Below are positions 1 through 9,668 of a stretch of DNA of 64,000 nt, piece after piece (position 1 is the first letter of the stretch; each line of letters opens with the position of its first letter). The position numbers were made by a program, and so were the translations under genes. The DNA is from an uncultured Clostridia bacterium (GTDB lineage Bacteria; Bacillota; Clostridia; TANB77; CAG-508), in contig CAKPJC010000008.1 of assembly GCA_934162535.1 (NCBI GenBank), positions 20,370-84,369 of the forward strand, given 5' to 3'. The notes below the pieces were generated by a model. It did no database searches, was not told the DNA's origin, and saw nothing but the letters and a program-made list of their open reading frames with translations.

Positions 1-821
1 AAGACTTATTTACATCAGATGCACCAATAAGAGATATATTAAGAAAGTCATTGTATAATGGATTACTATTATACAATACAGAAGATAAACTTGACGGAGA
101 AATAATAGTAAAGGACTATACTGATATTGAAGATGATATATGCCAATTTATAAAAAAATACGAAAGCGGGGAACATATAGATTTCTCATATAACGCAAAA
201 ATGATAAATGTTCAATATGACAAAACAAAAGAATTTAGGATATATATGGGAGAATATCCTGAGTATATGGCAATATATAATAGATATTTAACAAAAGAGG
301 ACTTATATGCAGATAATAGTATAGGATTTAAAAATATATATACATTAGTAAATAAGTATAATGATCCATTATGCCACCAGATTTACCAAAAAGAGGAAAA
401 CTACTTAATACAAATAAATGTAAGTAATTATATAGGAGAAGATAACGATAATGAAATATCAAAAAGATTGGTAAATGATAGAATTGAAGGAATAGAAAAC
501 GAAATTAAGAAACTAAAAGAAGTAGCTGGACAAAATAAAAATAGTTTTTATATTATGAATTATTATATTACATATTTTTTACAATCAAATGAAGAAGATG
601 AGAACAAAATAGTTGTGTGCGAAGAATATGGAAATACATATGAAATGACAAAACATGATTATGAAGAAACAGTAGAACCAATAATTATAGAGAATTTAAG
701 AAGTAATGAACCTGATTTGATGTCAATTGAGTTGTTTGATTTAAAAGAAGTATTAAATAAAGAGATGGAACATGTAACAGAATATTATAACTTGATCACA
801 GGAGAAAAAGTAGTTCCATAA
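1..821 (+). CDS. hypothetical protein, 5' partial
   Basis: The reading frame is open from the first base of the window to the TAA at 819-821, so the gene starts upstream. About 272 residues are visible. The protein is acidic, rich in Glu, Asp, Asn and Tyr, and has no signal peptide, membrane segment or catalytic motif that I recognise. A TTG at 51 could act as a start, but the frame before it is open and equally gene-like, so I treat it as internal. A hairpin just after the stop ends the transcript. I do not recognise the family, and no function can be given. Confidence 0.7.
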   Translation, partial: DLFTSDAPIRDILRKSLYNGLLLYNTEDKLDGEIIVKDYTDIEDDICQFIKKYESGEHIDFSYNAKMINVQYDKTKEFRIYMGEYPEYMAIYNRYLTKEDLYADNSIGFKNIYTLVNKYNDPLCHQIYQKEENYLIQINVSNYIGEDNDNEISKRLVNDRIEGIENEIKKLKEVAGQNKNSFYIMNYYITYFLQSNEEDENKIVVCEEYGNTYEMTKHDYEETVEPIIIENLRSNEPDLMSIELFDLKEVLNKEMEHVTEYYNLITGEKVVP

Positions 822-828
822 TAAGTAT

Positions 829-872
829 AAAATCGCCTGATATTACAAATAATTGTAATATAGGTGATTTTT
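829..872 (+). terminator. hairpin terminator overlapping the next ribosome binding site
   Basis: The arms at about 830-849 and 853-871 (TATTACAA / TTGTAATA core, extended by GCC / GGT) form an 18-19 bp stem with one bulge and a G-U pair, followed by TTTTT. The right arm contains the AGGTGA ribosome binding site of the following gene, and the U-tract runs up to its ATG. Confidence 0.65.
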
Positions 873-1721
873 ATGTATAAAACAAAAATAAAAAGATATA
901 TTTTAGAAATACTAGGAACGATACTCGGATCCGTAATAATGGCATTTGGAATTGCAAACTTTTTATTACCCAACCAATTATCATCAGGTGGATTTTCAGG
1001 AATAGCAACAATTACATACTATTTATTGAAAATACCAATGGGTACAATGATTCTGATATTAAATATACCATTATTTATATTAGCTAGATATAAAATAGGA
1101 ACAGAATTTTTTTTAAAATCAATTGCAGGAACAATAAGTTTATCAATATTTATAGACTTATTTGATAAATACCCAGCAATAACAAATGACAGATTTTTAG
1201 CATGTATATATGGTGGAATTATAATAGGAATAGGAACAGCAATAATATTAAAAGCTGGTTCTTCAACAGGAGGAACGGACTTAATAACAAATATTATAAA
1301 AACATATAATAAAAATATTTCCATGAGTAATTATTTAATGATGATAGATATGGTAATAATTGCATTAAATATGTTGTTCTTTAGAGAGATAGAAATAGGA
1401 TTATATTCTGCTATAGTTATATATTTATATGGAAAATTTGTGGATATAATATTTGAAGGAGTGTATTATACAAAACTATTATTTATAATATCAGATCAAA
1501 ATGAAGAAATATCGGAAAAAATCGGAAAAGAAATAAAAAGAGGAGCAACTGGTCTATATGGAAAAGGAATGTATAGTAAAAAAGACAAATTAGTTTTAAT
1601 ATGTGCTGCAAATAGAGGAGATATAGTAAAAATAAAAAAAGTTGCAAAAGCAATTGATGAAAAATGTTTTATAGTAGTTGCTAATGCTAGAGAAGTATTG
1701 GGGAAGGGCTTCAAAGAATAA
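873..1721 (+). CDS. YitT family membrane protein (DUF161 + DUF2179)
   Basis: This 282-residue protein has about five hydrophobic segments in its first 200 residues, then a soluble C-terminal domain (about 205-282) ending in an ANAREVLGKGF motif. This is the YitT arrangement: membrane DUF161 plus cytoplasmic DUF2179, a ferredoxin-like ligand-binding fold. The SSGGFSGIA and AGSSTGGTDL glycine motifs are typical. Its physiological role is not established. The ATG at 873 is preferred to a GTG at 864 because AGGTGA lies five bases before it. The RBS is inside a stem-loop (829-872), so translation may be weak unless the stem is opened. A convergent germination operon follows. Confidence 0.88.
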   Translation: MYKTKIKRYILEILGTILGSVIMAFGIANFLLPNQLSSGGFSGIATITYYLLKIPMGTMILILNIPLFILARYKIGTEFFLKSIAGTISLSIFIDLFDKYPAITNDRFLACIYGGIIIGIGTAIILKAGSSTGGTDLITNIIKTYNKNISMSNYLMMIDMVIIALNMLFFREIEIGLYSAIVIYLYGKFVDIIFEGVYYTKLLFIISDQNEEISEKIGKEIKRGATGLYGKGMYSKKDKLVLICAANRGDIVKIKKVAKAIDEKCFIVVANAREVLGKGFKE

Positions 1722-1755
1722 TCACTATATGAAACTATAGTGATTATGTTTTTGT
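1720..1755. terminator. bidirectional terminator between yitT-like gene and ger genes
   Basis: AATCACTATA (1720-1729) and TATAGTGATT (1736-1745) form a perfect 10-bp stem with a 6-base loop. It is followed by TATGTTTTTG on the plus strand and is A-rich on the other side. It separates two convergent genes. Confidence 0.8.
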
Positions 1756-3099
1756 AATTAGTAAACTAGAAATTACATTAATATCTACAGAAATATTAAA
1801 TTCAGCATTTTTATATTTTTCAGGCCAATTATATTCTCTCCAATCTTGAATTGTATCAAAATTGTGCAAAGCTTTTACTGCAAAAGCATCAATATCTGTT
1901 CCATATTGTTTAGATGTTTTTTTGAAATAATTATTTAATTGTTCTTCCATATAATTTTTTGCATTTTTTGATAACATATCAACAGAAGAATGTGTTTCAT
2001 AGTTTATACCCTCATCAAGTGTTAATCCATAAGCTTCTAACGAAAGTTCTACAGAGATGTGAGGAATATCATCTTTTATCTCAACAGAAACCTTTGAATC
2101 TTTTTTTGGAGAGAGATTAAGTTCAGCTTTTTCATCTTCTCTAAAAGGGTTATCAATTGCAATAACACAAGAATCTATAGAATTACACACAAACAGATGG
2201 CAAATAGTTTCAATTGCAGTTAATTCACCACATAATTTTCCACCATCAAAAACAGCAATACCAATATTCTCAGCACCAAGCTTACCTTCAATTGAACTTG
2301 AACCTGCAATTAAATCCTCTGGACTAGTGATTATATCCTTTTTATTAGACGAATTAACTTTAGGCGAAGTATTATCAGAATTAGATTTTTCTGATGATTT
2401 GCTATTTGAATTATTAGAGCTACTAGAACTTTTGGAATTATCCGAACTGCTATCAGAGTCTGACTTTATTTTTTCTCTAGCAGTTACATCAAGTCCACCT
2501 AATATTGCAATGGGAGAGGTTGCTTTTGACGAAAGTTTATCATAAAAATCTCCAATTGTAATATTTTCAAAATAACCAGTAAATCTATTAGAAATAGAGA
2601 AAGTATCATAATATTGTGCTGTAATAGTTTCCAGATTAGGTTTAACATTGTCAAGATAATCATATGCAGGACATTTACTGATTAATACATTGGTTGAAGG
2701 CCTAATTTCTTCATTATTAATGAAACTATATATTTGCGTTGATATACCTTGTTTAGCGAAATCTTCTGAGAAAACAATAAGATTGCAATGTGACAAATTT
2801 AGTTCTTTACCAATGTAGCTATTAATCAAATTTAAAGCATTAAATAATGTGTCAGCTTCACCAGACACAAGAACTATCTTTCCGGAAATTTCTGAAGAAC
2901 CACCTTGAGGAGAGGAAGAATCAGGAGTTGAAAACTGAGCTGAAACTTTTATTTTTGCATTCTCTCCTATATCAACTCCAAGTGCTAAGACATATGCCAA
3001 ATTAGAAATATCATGTGAAGAAAAAGAGGTAGAAAAGCCATTTATAAAAAATATAAGTAATAAGAAAAATACAATAATACTTACAACACTTCTACTCAT
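1744..3099 (-). CDS. spore germination lipoprotein-like protein, Ger(x)C family
   Basis: This 451-residue protein has an N-terminal hydrophobic segment (about 5-22), then the Ger(x)C pattern ALGVDIGENAKIKVSAQF and HCNLIVFSEDFAKQG near residue 110. GerC proteins are outer components of the GerA-type germinant receptor in the spore inner membrane. No clear lipobox cysteine is present, so lipidation is doubtful. A Ser/Asn/Lys-rich low-complexity insert (about 215-255) is unusual for the family. The start overlaps the stop of the upstream gerAB-like gene by four bases (ATGA), indicating translational coupling. No gerAA-type gene is adjacent. Confidence 0.85.
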   Translation of the reverse strand: MSRSVVSIIVFFLLLIFFINGFSTSFSSHDISNLAYVLALGVDIGENAKIKVSAQFSTPDSSSPQGGSSEISGKIVLVSGEADTLFNALNLINSYIGKELNLSHCNLIVFSEDFAKQGISTQIYSFINNEEIRPSTNVLISKCPAYDYLDNVKPNLETITAQYYDTFSISNRFTGYFENITIGDFYDKLSSKATSPIAILGGLDVTAREKIKSDSDSSSDNSKSSSSSNNSNSKSSEKSNSDNTSPKVNSSNKKDIITSPEDLIAGSSSIEGKLGAENIGIAVFDGGKLCGELTAIETICHLFVCNSIDSCVIAIDNPFREDEKAELNLSPKKDSKVSVEIKDDIPHISVELSLEAYGLTLDEGINYETHSSVDMLSKNAKNYMEEQLNNYFKKTSKQYGTDIDAFAVKALHNFDTIQDWREYNWPEKYKNAEFNISVDINVISSLLITKT

Positions 3100-4190
3100 T
3101 TAAACCACTTCCTTATTGCTTTTTTTATTGTAGCTAAAACCAGTATTGATAAACTAACTCCAATTACCAATACGAAAAATGCATATTTGTATACAGAGTT
3201 TATAAAATATGCAGTTTCGGCATAATTCTTTTGCCAAATACTTGCAAAAAATATTGCTATAGCTAAAATACATAAAATAAAAATATTTTTCTTAATATTT
3301 AAAAGTTTGTTTAAGATTACTCCAGAAAACTTTAAACATAAACTTAAAAAACTAGTAAACGAGATAATCCAAATTAATATAAAAATTGAATCTAGTTTTC
3401 TAAAAAATGATCCAAACTCAATATATTTTACAGCAGAAAATAATGGTAAAAGTTCGTCACTATCAAGAAAGCTATGAAACATAAATAAAATAATTGCTAC
3501 ACTTATTAATAAAAAGATACATGACCATATAATAGAATGAACGGCTATCTTTTTGACTTTTTCAGGTTCTTTTAACATAGGTGGCAAAAAGTAAATACAA
3601 GTAATTCCTTGGAAAGCAAACATATTGCTTAGCCCAGTGACAAAAGTTGTATATGCACCTTGTCCCCAAATTGGATAAATCCTGTCAATTTTATAAAATG
3701 GAATATTTGATACAAATAAAAACAAAAGGCTAATTATTAATACAGGAAAAAATATCAAGGTACTTCTAAGAACAGCGTTATAATTAAAATTGCATGAAAT
3801 AAGTGATGCAATTATAAAAACTAAAATAATATAATAAATTTGAGTATATGGAAAATATATTACTTGTAAACATGAAGCAAACATATGCAAAAATGAGCCA
3901 CTAAAAAAAATAATATATATAACATAAGCCAAACCTATAATCCACTTCAAAACATTACCACCAAGATATTTTGAAATATCAATTAAATCATATGTCGGAA
4001 ATTTATTTAAAAAATAGCATACAGTACAAGCAAAAATCAAGGTGATAATTTCGACGTAAAGTAAATTAAGTAAAGAAGAGGAGCCAGTAGTAGAAATAAT
4101 TTCAGTTGTTGCATTTAAAATTATATGGTTAAAAACAATTGTTACTACTAAAGCAATAGCTTCTTTACTTCCAATCTTTGTATTATACAT
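3096..4190 (-). CDS. spore germination permease, GerAB/YndE family
   Basis: This 364-residue protein has about ten hydrophobic helices over its whole length. The opening, with a Lys-Glu-Ala-Ile motif, and the FQGITCIYFLPPML helix match GerAB-type permeases of the APC superfamily, which bind the germinant or form the channel of the GerA receptor. It is the first gene of a two-gene operon with the GerC-like gene, overlapping by four bases. A classical operon has three genes (AA, AB, AC), and the AA subunit is absent on either side. A forespore sigma factor promoter is expected upstream, but I could not identify one with confidence. Confidence 0.88.
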   Translation of the reverse strand: MYNTKIGSKEAIALVVTIVFNHIILNATTEIISTTGSSSLLNLLYVEIITLIFACTVCYFLNKFPTYDLIDISKYLGGNVLKWIIGLAYVIYIIFFSGSFLHMFASCLQVIYFPYTQIYYIILVFIIASLISCNFNYNAVLRSTLIFFPVLIISLLFLFVSNIPFYKIDRIYPIWGQGAYTTFVTGLSNMFAFQGITCIYFLPPMLKEPEKVKKIAVHSIIWSCIFLLISVAIILFMFHSFLDSDELLPLFSAVKYIEFGSFFRKLDSIFILIWIISFTSFLSLCLKFSGVILNKLLNIKKNIFILCILAIAIFFASIWQKNYAETAYFINSVYKYAFFVLVIGVSLSILVLATIKKAIRKWFK

Positions 4191-4285
4191 AATAATCCTT
4201 TCAATAATTTATTCTACTATATTATTCACAAAAAAATGAAAAATATGCATAAAAATACAATAGTAAACAACTAATATAAAAAGGC

Positions 4286-4314
4286 TTGTAAAAGAAAAAA
4301 TAAAATGGTAAAAT
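4286..4314 (+). promoter_or_regulatory. sigma-A type promoter for addB operon
   Basis: TTGTAA (4286-4291), a 17-base spacer and TAAAAT (4309-4314), placed 36 bases before the addB start. Confidence 0.6.
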
Positions 4315-4349
4315 TAATCTGAAAAAATCAGATGGAAAGGAATGGTATC

Positions 4350-7300
4350 ATGGGATTACGAATAATATACGGACGAGCAGGAACAGGAAAAAGTGAATAC
4401 TGTTATAATGAAATAGCTAAGACAAACGAGGATATAATAATAATAACACCAGAACAATTCTCTTTTACAGCTGAAACAAAATTAATGGAGAAAATAAAAA
4501 CACAAGCAGTGCTAAATGCAGAAGTAATAACGTTAAGTAGAATGGCATATAGAGTAAAAAATGAAATAGGCGAAAAAAATAAGACGAATTTAAGTAATTG
4601 TGGAAAAGCAATGCTGATATATTCTATATTAAATAATAAAAGGAAAGAATTGAAATTTTTAGGAAAGACAGATGAAAATATAGAACTAGTAGAAACGGCG
4701 ATAACCGAGTTTAAAAAACATGGAATAAATGTTGAGAAAATAAAACAAGAAATAGAAGCACAAGAAGACATATACTTAAAAAACAAATTACAGGATATGT
4801 ATTTGATTTATGGAGAATTTGAAAAGCAAATATCAGGGAAATACATAGATGAAACAGATTTATTAACAATACTAGCAGAAAATGTGGACAAAGTCGATCA
4901 ATTTAAGGGTAAAACTGTATATATAGATGAATTTTCTGGATTTACAAATCAAGAATATGAAGTAATAAAAAAACTTATAAAAATATCAAAACAAGTAACA
5001 ATAACAATATGCACAGACGAATTACATGAAATAAAAAAACCTGATACAGACATTTTTTATTCAAACCAAGTAACAATAAACAAAATATTAGATATTGCTA
5101 AACAATGCACTGTAAAGGTTGAAGAAATAAAATTAGAGGAAACACATAGATATAGAACATCTGAGCTAAAACATTTAGAAAGCAATTTGTATGAAAACAG
5201 ATATAAAAAATATGAAGAAAAAGTAAAAAACATAGAAATGTTTTTAGCAAAAAACCAGTATTCAGAACTTGAAAAGGTAGCGAATATGATACTAAAATTA
5301 GTAAGAGAAAAGAATTATAGATATAAAGATATAACAATAATAACAAAAAACATAAGTACATATGCAAACCTTGCAAGAGCGATATTTGCTCAATATGGAA
5401 TACCAATATTTATAGATGAAAACAGAGATTTGAGTCAAAATATAGTAATACAATATGTATTATCAATATTAGAAGTATTCAGTAAAAACTGGTCATATGA
5501 TGCAATATTCAACTATATAAAAACTGGATTCTTAGATATTGACGAAGATGACATCTTCAAAATAGAAAAATATTGCTTAAAATGGGGAATAACACATAAT
5601 AAATGGAAAAAAGAATTTGTATATGGAAAGCAGGAAGAGAAAGATAAAAGCGAAATAGAAAGATTAGAAGAAATAAGGAAAAATATAGTTAATCCATTAA
5701 TAAAATTAAAAGAAGAAATAAATAAAAATAGTACAGCAGAAAACATATCAAAACAAATATATCAATTTTTAATAGAGCAAAACATAGAAGAAAAGATAAA
5801 CGAAAAAATCCAAAATCTCATGGATATAGGACAAATAGACATTGCAAATGAATATAAAAACAGTATAAAAACAATAATAGAAATATTAGATGAAATAGTA
5901 CTTGTATTTAAAGATGACAAAATTACAATAGATAAATATGTAAAAATACTAAAAGTTGGTTTTAAAAATAGTAGTTTAACGAAAATTCCAGGAACGCAGG
6001 ACCAAGTTATATTAGGAGACACAGATAGATCAAGAAGTCATAAAGTAAAAGCAATATTTATTATTGGGCTAAATGATGGAAACTTCCCAAGTGTACACAA
6101 AGATGAAGGATTTTTCAATGATATTGATAGACAGAAACTAAAAGAAGATGGAATTGAACTTGCAAAAGGAACAATAGATTTATTATATGAGGACAATTTT
6201 AACATATACAAAGCATTTACAACAGCAGAGGAAAAACTATGTTTATTATATTCATCTTCAGATATGCAAGGAAAATCATTAAGGCCATCAATGTTGATAA
6301 ACAAAATCAAAAAAATATATCCCAAAATCGTAGAAAAAAGTGACATAATTGAAAGTGAGAATGAGATATTAAATGAAATAGCGACATATAAAAAACTAAT
6401 AAACAATATAAACGATTTAAAAGAGCAAAACAAAATGGATGATTTATGGTATTACATATATAGATACTATGAGAATTCAGAAAAATGGAATGCAAGATTA
6501 GAAAATGATTTAAAAGGAATAGATTATACAAATAAACCAGAAGAAATAGAAAAACAGAATATAGAAAAATTATATGGAAATAAACTAACAACTAGTATAT
6601 CAAAACTTGAAAAACACAGAAGCTGTCCATTTTCATACTATTTAAAATATGGCTTAAAAATAAAACCACAAGAACAACTAAAAATCCAAACAATAAATAC
6701 AGGAACATTTATACATGAAATAATAGACGAATTTTTTACAGAAATAAAAGAGAAGGGAATAGAATTAGAGCAAATTACAGATGAAGAGGTGGAAAAAGTC
6801 ATAGACAAAATAATAGATGAAAAACTTGGACAAGGAAAAAACTATATATTCACATCAACTGCAAAATATAAAGTGCTTGTATTAAGACTAAAAAGAATTA
6901 TAAAAAAGGCATTAAAATATATAATAGAAACAATTGTACAAAGTAGATTCAAAGTGCTAGGAACAGAATTGGAATTTGGGGAAAAAGGAAAATATAAGCC
7001 AATAATATTAACATTAGAAAATGGAAAGCAAGTAGAAATAATTGGTAAAATTGACAGAATAGACACTGCGCAGAATGAAGATGGTAAATATCTAAGGATA
7101 ATAGATTATAAATCATCAATAAAAAATATTGATTTAAACGAAGTTTATGCAGGAATACAAATACAATTACTAACATATCTTGATGCAGTTTGTAGAGAAG
7201 AAGAGTTACAACCAGCTGGAATATTATATTTTAATATGTTAGAACAAATAATAAAAGCAGATAAAAGAATGTCCCCTGAGAAAATAGAAGAAAAGATAAA

Positions 7301-7697
7301 AGCAAACTTCAAAATGAAAGGACTAATTCTTGCAGATGTAAAAGTAGTAAAATTACATGATAAAAATCTTGAAAAAGGACAATCATCAATAATTCCTGCA
7401 TATATTGATAAAGAGGGGAATCTTAGTAGCAAAAAAACAAATGGAGTAACAAAAGAACAATTTGCAGACTTACAGAAATATATGTACAAAATAATAAAAG
7501 AAATATCAAAAGAAATATTAGAGGGGAATATTGAACTAAAACCATATTATAAAAATAAAAAAACACCATGTAAATATTGTGAATATAAAAGTATTTGTAA
7601 TTTTAATATGGATGGATGTGAGAACCAATATAATTATATAGATAAGAAAGCAAAAGATGAAATTTTAGGTAAAATAAAAGATGAAATTAATAAGTAA
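4350..7697 (+). CDS. addB: AddB, helicase-exonuclease subunit
   Basis: This 1115-residue protein is of the usual AddB length. The Walker A motif GRAGTGKS is at residues 8-15. The C-terminal third has the RecB-type nuclease signature: a GKIDRID motif then LRIIDYKSS. The iron-sulfur cysteines are present, one in RSCPFSYY and three in PCKYCEYKSIC near the end. AddB pairs with AddA to process double-strand ends for recombination and recognise Chi. I prefer ATG 4350 to ATG 4332 because GAAAGGAA lies just before it. The partner addA is not adjacent here; pgeF follows 11 bases later. Confidence 0.93.
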   Translation: MGLRIIYGRAGTGKSEYCYNEIAKTNEDIIIITPEQFSFTAETKLMEKIKTQAVLNAEVITLSRMAYRVKNEIGEKNKTNLSNCGKAMLIYSILNNKRKELKFLGKTDENIELVETAITEFKKHGINVEKIKQEIEAQEDIYLKNKLQDMYLIYGEFEKQISGKYIDETDLLTILAENVDKVDQFKGKTVYIDEFSGFTNQEYEVIKKLIKISKQVTITICTDELHEIKKPDTDIFYSNQVTINKILDIAKQCTVKVEEIKLEETHRYRTSELKHLESNLYENRYKKYEEKVKNIEMFLAKNQYSELEKVANMILKLVREKNYRYKDITIITKNISTYANLARAIFAQYGIPIFIDENRDLSQNIVIQYVLSILEVFSKNWSYDAIFNYIKTGFLDIDEDDIFKIEKYCLKWGITHNKWKKEFVYGKQEEKDKSEIERLEEIRKNIVNPLIKLKEEINKNSTAENISKQIYQFLIEQNIEEKINEKIQNLMDIGQIDIANEYKNSIKTIIEILDEIVLVFKDDKITIDKYVKILKVGFKNSSLTKIPGTQDQVILGDTDRSRSHKVKAIFIIGLNDGNFPSVHKDEGFFNDIDRQKLKEDGIELAKGTIDLLYEDNFNIYKAFTTAEEKLCLLYSSSDMQGKSLRPSMLINKIKKIYPKIVEKSDIIESENEILNEIATYKKLINNINDLKEQNKMDDLWYYIYRYYENSEKWNARLENDLKGIDYTNKPEEIEKQNIEKLYGNKLTTSISKLEKHRSCPFSYYLKYGLKIKPQEQLKIQTINTGTFIHEIIDEFFTEIKEKGIELEQITDEEVEKVIDKIIDEKLGQGKNYIFTSTAKYKVLVLRLKRIIKKALKYIIETIVQSRFKVLGTELEFGEKGKYKPIILTLENGKQVEIIGKIDRIDTAQNEDGKYLRIIDYKSSIKNIDLNEVYAGIQIQLLTYLDAVCREEELQPAGILYFNMLEQIIKADKRMSPEKIEEKIKANFKMKGLILADVKVVKLHDKNLEKGQSSIIPAYIDKEGNLSSKKTNGVTKEQFADLQKYMYKIIKEISKEILEGNIELKPYYKNKKTPCKYCEYKSICNFNMDGCENQYNYIDKKAKDEILGKIKDEINK

Positions 7698-7708
7698 GGG
7701 GGAATATA

Positions 7709-8533
7709 ATGGATTTATCAAATGAAAACATCATACATGTCAAGATAGACAATATAGAATATTTACAATTCAGAAAATTACTTGAATATAAAGACAGAAT
7801 AAATCATGCATACAGCATAGGGATAGACAGAAATTATAGAACTGTTTATTCAGATGAGAAAAAATATAGAAAAGCAATAAATGATTATAAGGAGCTATGT
7901 AATGAGCTTGAAGAAAATTATATTAACATTGTAAAGCCAAATCAGTCACATACTAAGAATGTTCAAGTTGTAAATAAAAAAATAAAATTAGAACAACCTG
8001 ATGTGAATTTGGAAGAATATACTGAAATAGATGGATTAATCACAAATAAGAGAAATATTATGTTAGCAACAACAAATGCAGACTGTATATTATTATTATT
8101 TTTTGACCCGGTAAAAAAAGTAATTGCAAATGTTCATTCAGGGTGGAAAGGAACTGTACAAAGAATATCAACAGAGACCGTAAAAAAAATGATAGAAATA
8201 TATAAATGTAATCCACAAGATATAATATGTTGTATATGTCCAAGTATTAGGAAATGTCACTTTGAAGTAAGAAGAGATGTATATGAACTTTTTTACAATG
8301 AGTTCAAGGAACTAAAAGATATAGAAAACATAATAACAAAAAAAGAAAATGAAGATAAGTGGTTAATTGATACAGTTAAAATAAATCAAATTATTTTAGA
8401 AGAGATAGGACTTAAAAAAGAAAATATTATAGACTCAGGAATATGTAGTGTATGCAATTCCTCAAAAATACACTCTTATAGAGCTGAAAAAGAAGGTTAT
8501 GGACTAAATACTGCACTTATAGAAATAAAATAA
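7709..8533 (+). CDS. pgeF: PgeF/YlmD-type purine nucleoside phosphorylase family protein
   Basis: This 274-residue protein belongs to the multicopper-oxidase-like YfiH/YlmD family (COG1496), once called laccase and now described as peptidoglycan editing factor or purine nucleoside phosphorylase. The zinc-site motifs are TTNADC (His replaced at some positions but Cys retained) and NVHSGWKGT, with a Cys-containing C-terminus (SGICSVCNSSKIHSYRAEK). It has an RBS (AAGGGGG) before ATG 7709, and is 11 bases after addB and 21 bases before an S66 peptidase, so all three probably form one operon. Exact substrate is not resolved by sequence. Confidence 0.88.
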   Translation: MDLSNENIIHVKIDNIEYLQFRKLLEYKDRINHAYSIGIDRNYRTVYSDEKKYRKAINDYKELCNELEENYINIVKPNQSHTKNVQVVNKKIKLEQPDVNLEEYTEIDGLITNKRNIMLATTNADCILLLFFDPVKKVIANVHSGWKGTVQRISTETVKKMIEIYKCNPQDIICCICPSIRKCHFEVRRDVYELFYNEFKELKDIENIITKKENEDKWLIDTVKINQIILEEIGLKKENIIDSGICSVCNSSKIHSYRAEKEGYGLNTALIEIK

Positions 8534-8554
8534 AGAAAGGGAGAGTAAGTAAGT

Positions 8555-9475
8555 ATGATAATACCAGAGAAATTAAATAAAGGAGATACAATTGGAATAA
8601 TAGCACCATCAAACCCAATAATAGATGAAAATGTTGAAGAAGTAGAAAAAGCAAAGGAAATAATACAAAAGCTAGGATATAAAGTAAAATATTCAAGAAA
8701 TTTTTTTGATAATACAAATGGATATAGTAGTACAGCAGAACTAAAAGCAGAAGATATAAATGAGATGTTTGCCGATAATGAAGTCAAAATGATATGGTGT
8801 GCAAAGGGTGGAGAAAACAGTAATTCGACATTTGATTATATTGATTATGAATTAATAAAACATAATCCTAAGATAATATGTGGATATAGTGATATAACAT
8901 CAATTACAAATGTTATATCACAAAGAACTGGACTTGTTACCTTTAGTGGAACTAATTTTAAAACAATTGCAACAGATGAAACAGAATATAGTTTGAGAGA
9001 AGCGAGAAAAAGATTTGAACAAGGAAACTTAGAATTGGGAACACCTCTAGATAAATATTTAACAATAAGAAGCGGATATGCTGATGGAGCTCTAATTGGT
9101 GGTAATTTAAGCTTGATGAGAGGACTTGTTGCAGGAAAATATGCAGTTGATTTTAGAGATAAAATATTATTTATTGAAGAACTTGGAATGGAAACAGGAC
9201 CGGCACTTGTAAGTAATCATTTATATTATATGAAACAAAATGGAATATTTGATCAAATAAAAGGAATATGGGTTGGTAATTATACACATGAAAGTCAAAT
9301 AACATTAGAAGATATAATACTTGATACATTAAGAGATGAGTATAGATTTCCAATTATCAAATCAGAAAACTTTGGGCACATAGAAAGAAAAACAGTTATA
9401 CCTATTGGAACAAGGGCGGTAATAGATACAAGTAAAGAAATAAAAATACAACTTGTAGAAAGATGTGTGTTGTAA
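8555..9475 (+). CDS. LD-carboxypeptidase family (peptidase S66)
   Basis: This 306-residue protein has the S66 pattern. GIIAPSNPI opens the N-terminal domain, ICGYSDIT carries the nucleophilic serine, LFIEELG carries the catalytic glutamate, and FGHIERKTVIPIG carries the catalytic histidine. Family members cleave the L,D bond of murein tetrapeptides (LdcA) or inactivate microcin C-like compounds (MccF). Its place after pgeF, also linked to cell-wall turnover, favours a cell-wall recycling role. There is no signal peptide, so it is probably cytoplasmic. It is the last gene of the addB-pgeF operon; the next promoter is at 9519. Confidence 0.88.
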   Translation: MIIPEKLNKGDTIGIIAPSNPIIDENVEEVEKAKEIIQKLGYKVKYSRNFFDNTNGYSSTAELKAEDINEMFADNEVKMIWCAKGGENSNSTFDYIDYELIKHNPKIICGYSDITSITNVISQRTGLVTFSGTNFKTIATDETEYSLREARKRFEQGNLELGTPLDKYLTIRSGYADGALIGGNLSLMRGLVAGKYAVDFRDKILFIEELGMETGPALVSNHLYYMKQNGIFDQIKGIWVGNYTHESQITLEDIILDTLRDEYRFPIIKSENFGHIERKTVIPIGTRAVIDTSKEIKIQLVERCVL

Positions 9476-9518
9476 ATTTAAAAATGTGAAACAATTAAAT
9501 AAAAAATTGCTCAAACTA

Positions 9519-9546
9519 TTGATTTTTCACGAAAATGTGATATAAT
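9519..9546 (+). promoter_or_regulatory. promoter of rpsB-tsf
   Basis: TTGATT (9519-9524), a 16-base spacer and TATAAT (9541-9546). It leaves a leader of about 115 bases before rpsB, containing a small TTTGG/CCAAA hairpin near 9592-9615. Confidence 0.75.
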
Positions 9547-9668
9547 AGTTAGCGTAAAAAACACATAAAGAATAGTTTAAGAGGAAGTGCTTTGGAAAAT
9601 AATCATACCAAAGTCCAAATAAATGATAAAACTTTATGGAAGTTAAAACAAAAAGGGAGGAATTTAAA

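Noticed and set aside
2327..2545. 72-codon frame opposite the gerC-like gene
   Set aside because: Antisense to the Ser/Asn/Lys-rich repeat of the GerC protein, giving a Glu/Leu/Ser-rich artefact with no ribosome binding site.
5098..7489. Several hydrophobic frames on the minus strand opposite addB
   Set aside because: AT-rich genes give long Phe/Leu-rich open frames on the opposite strand. None has a ribosome binding site or a plausible start.
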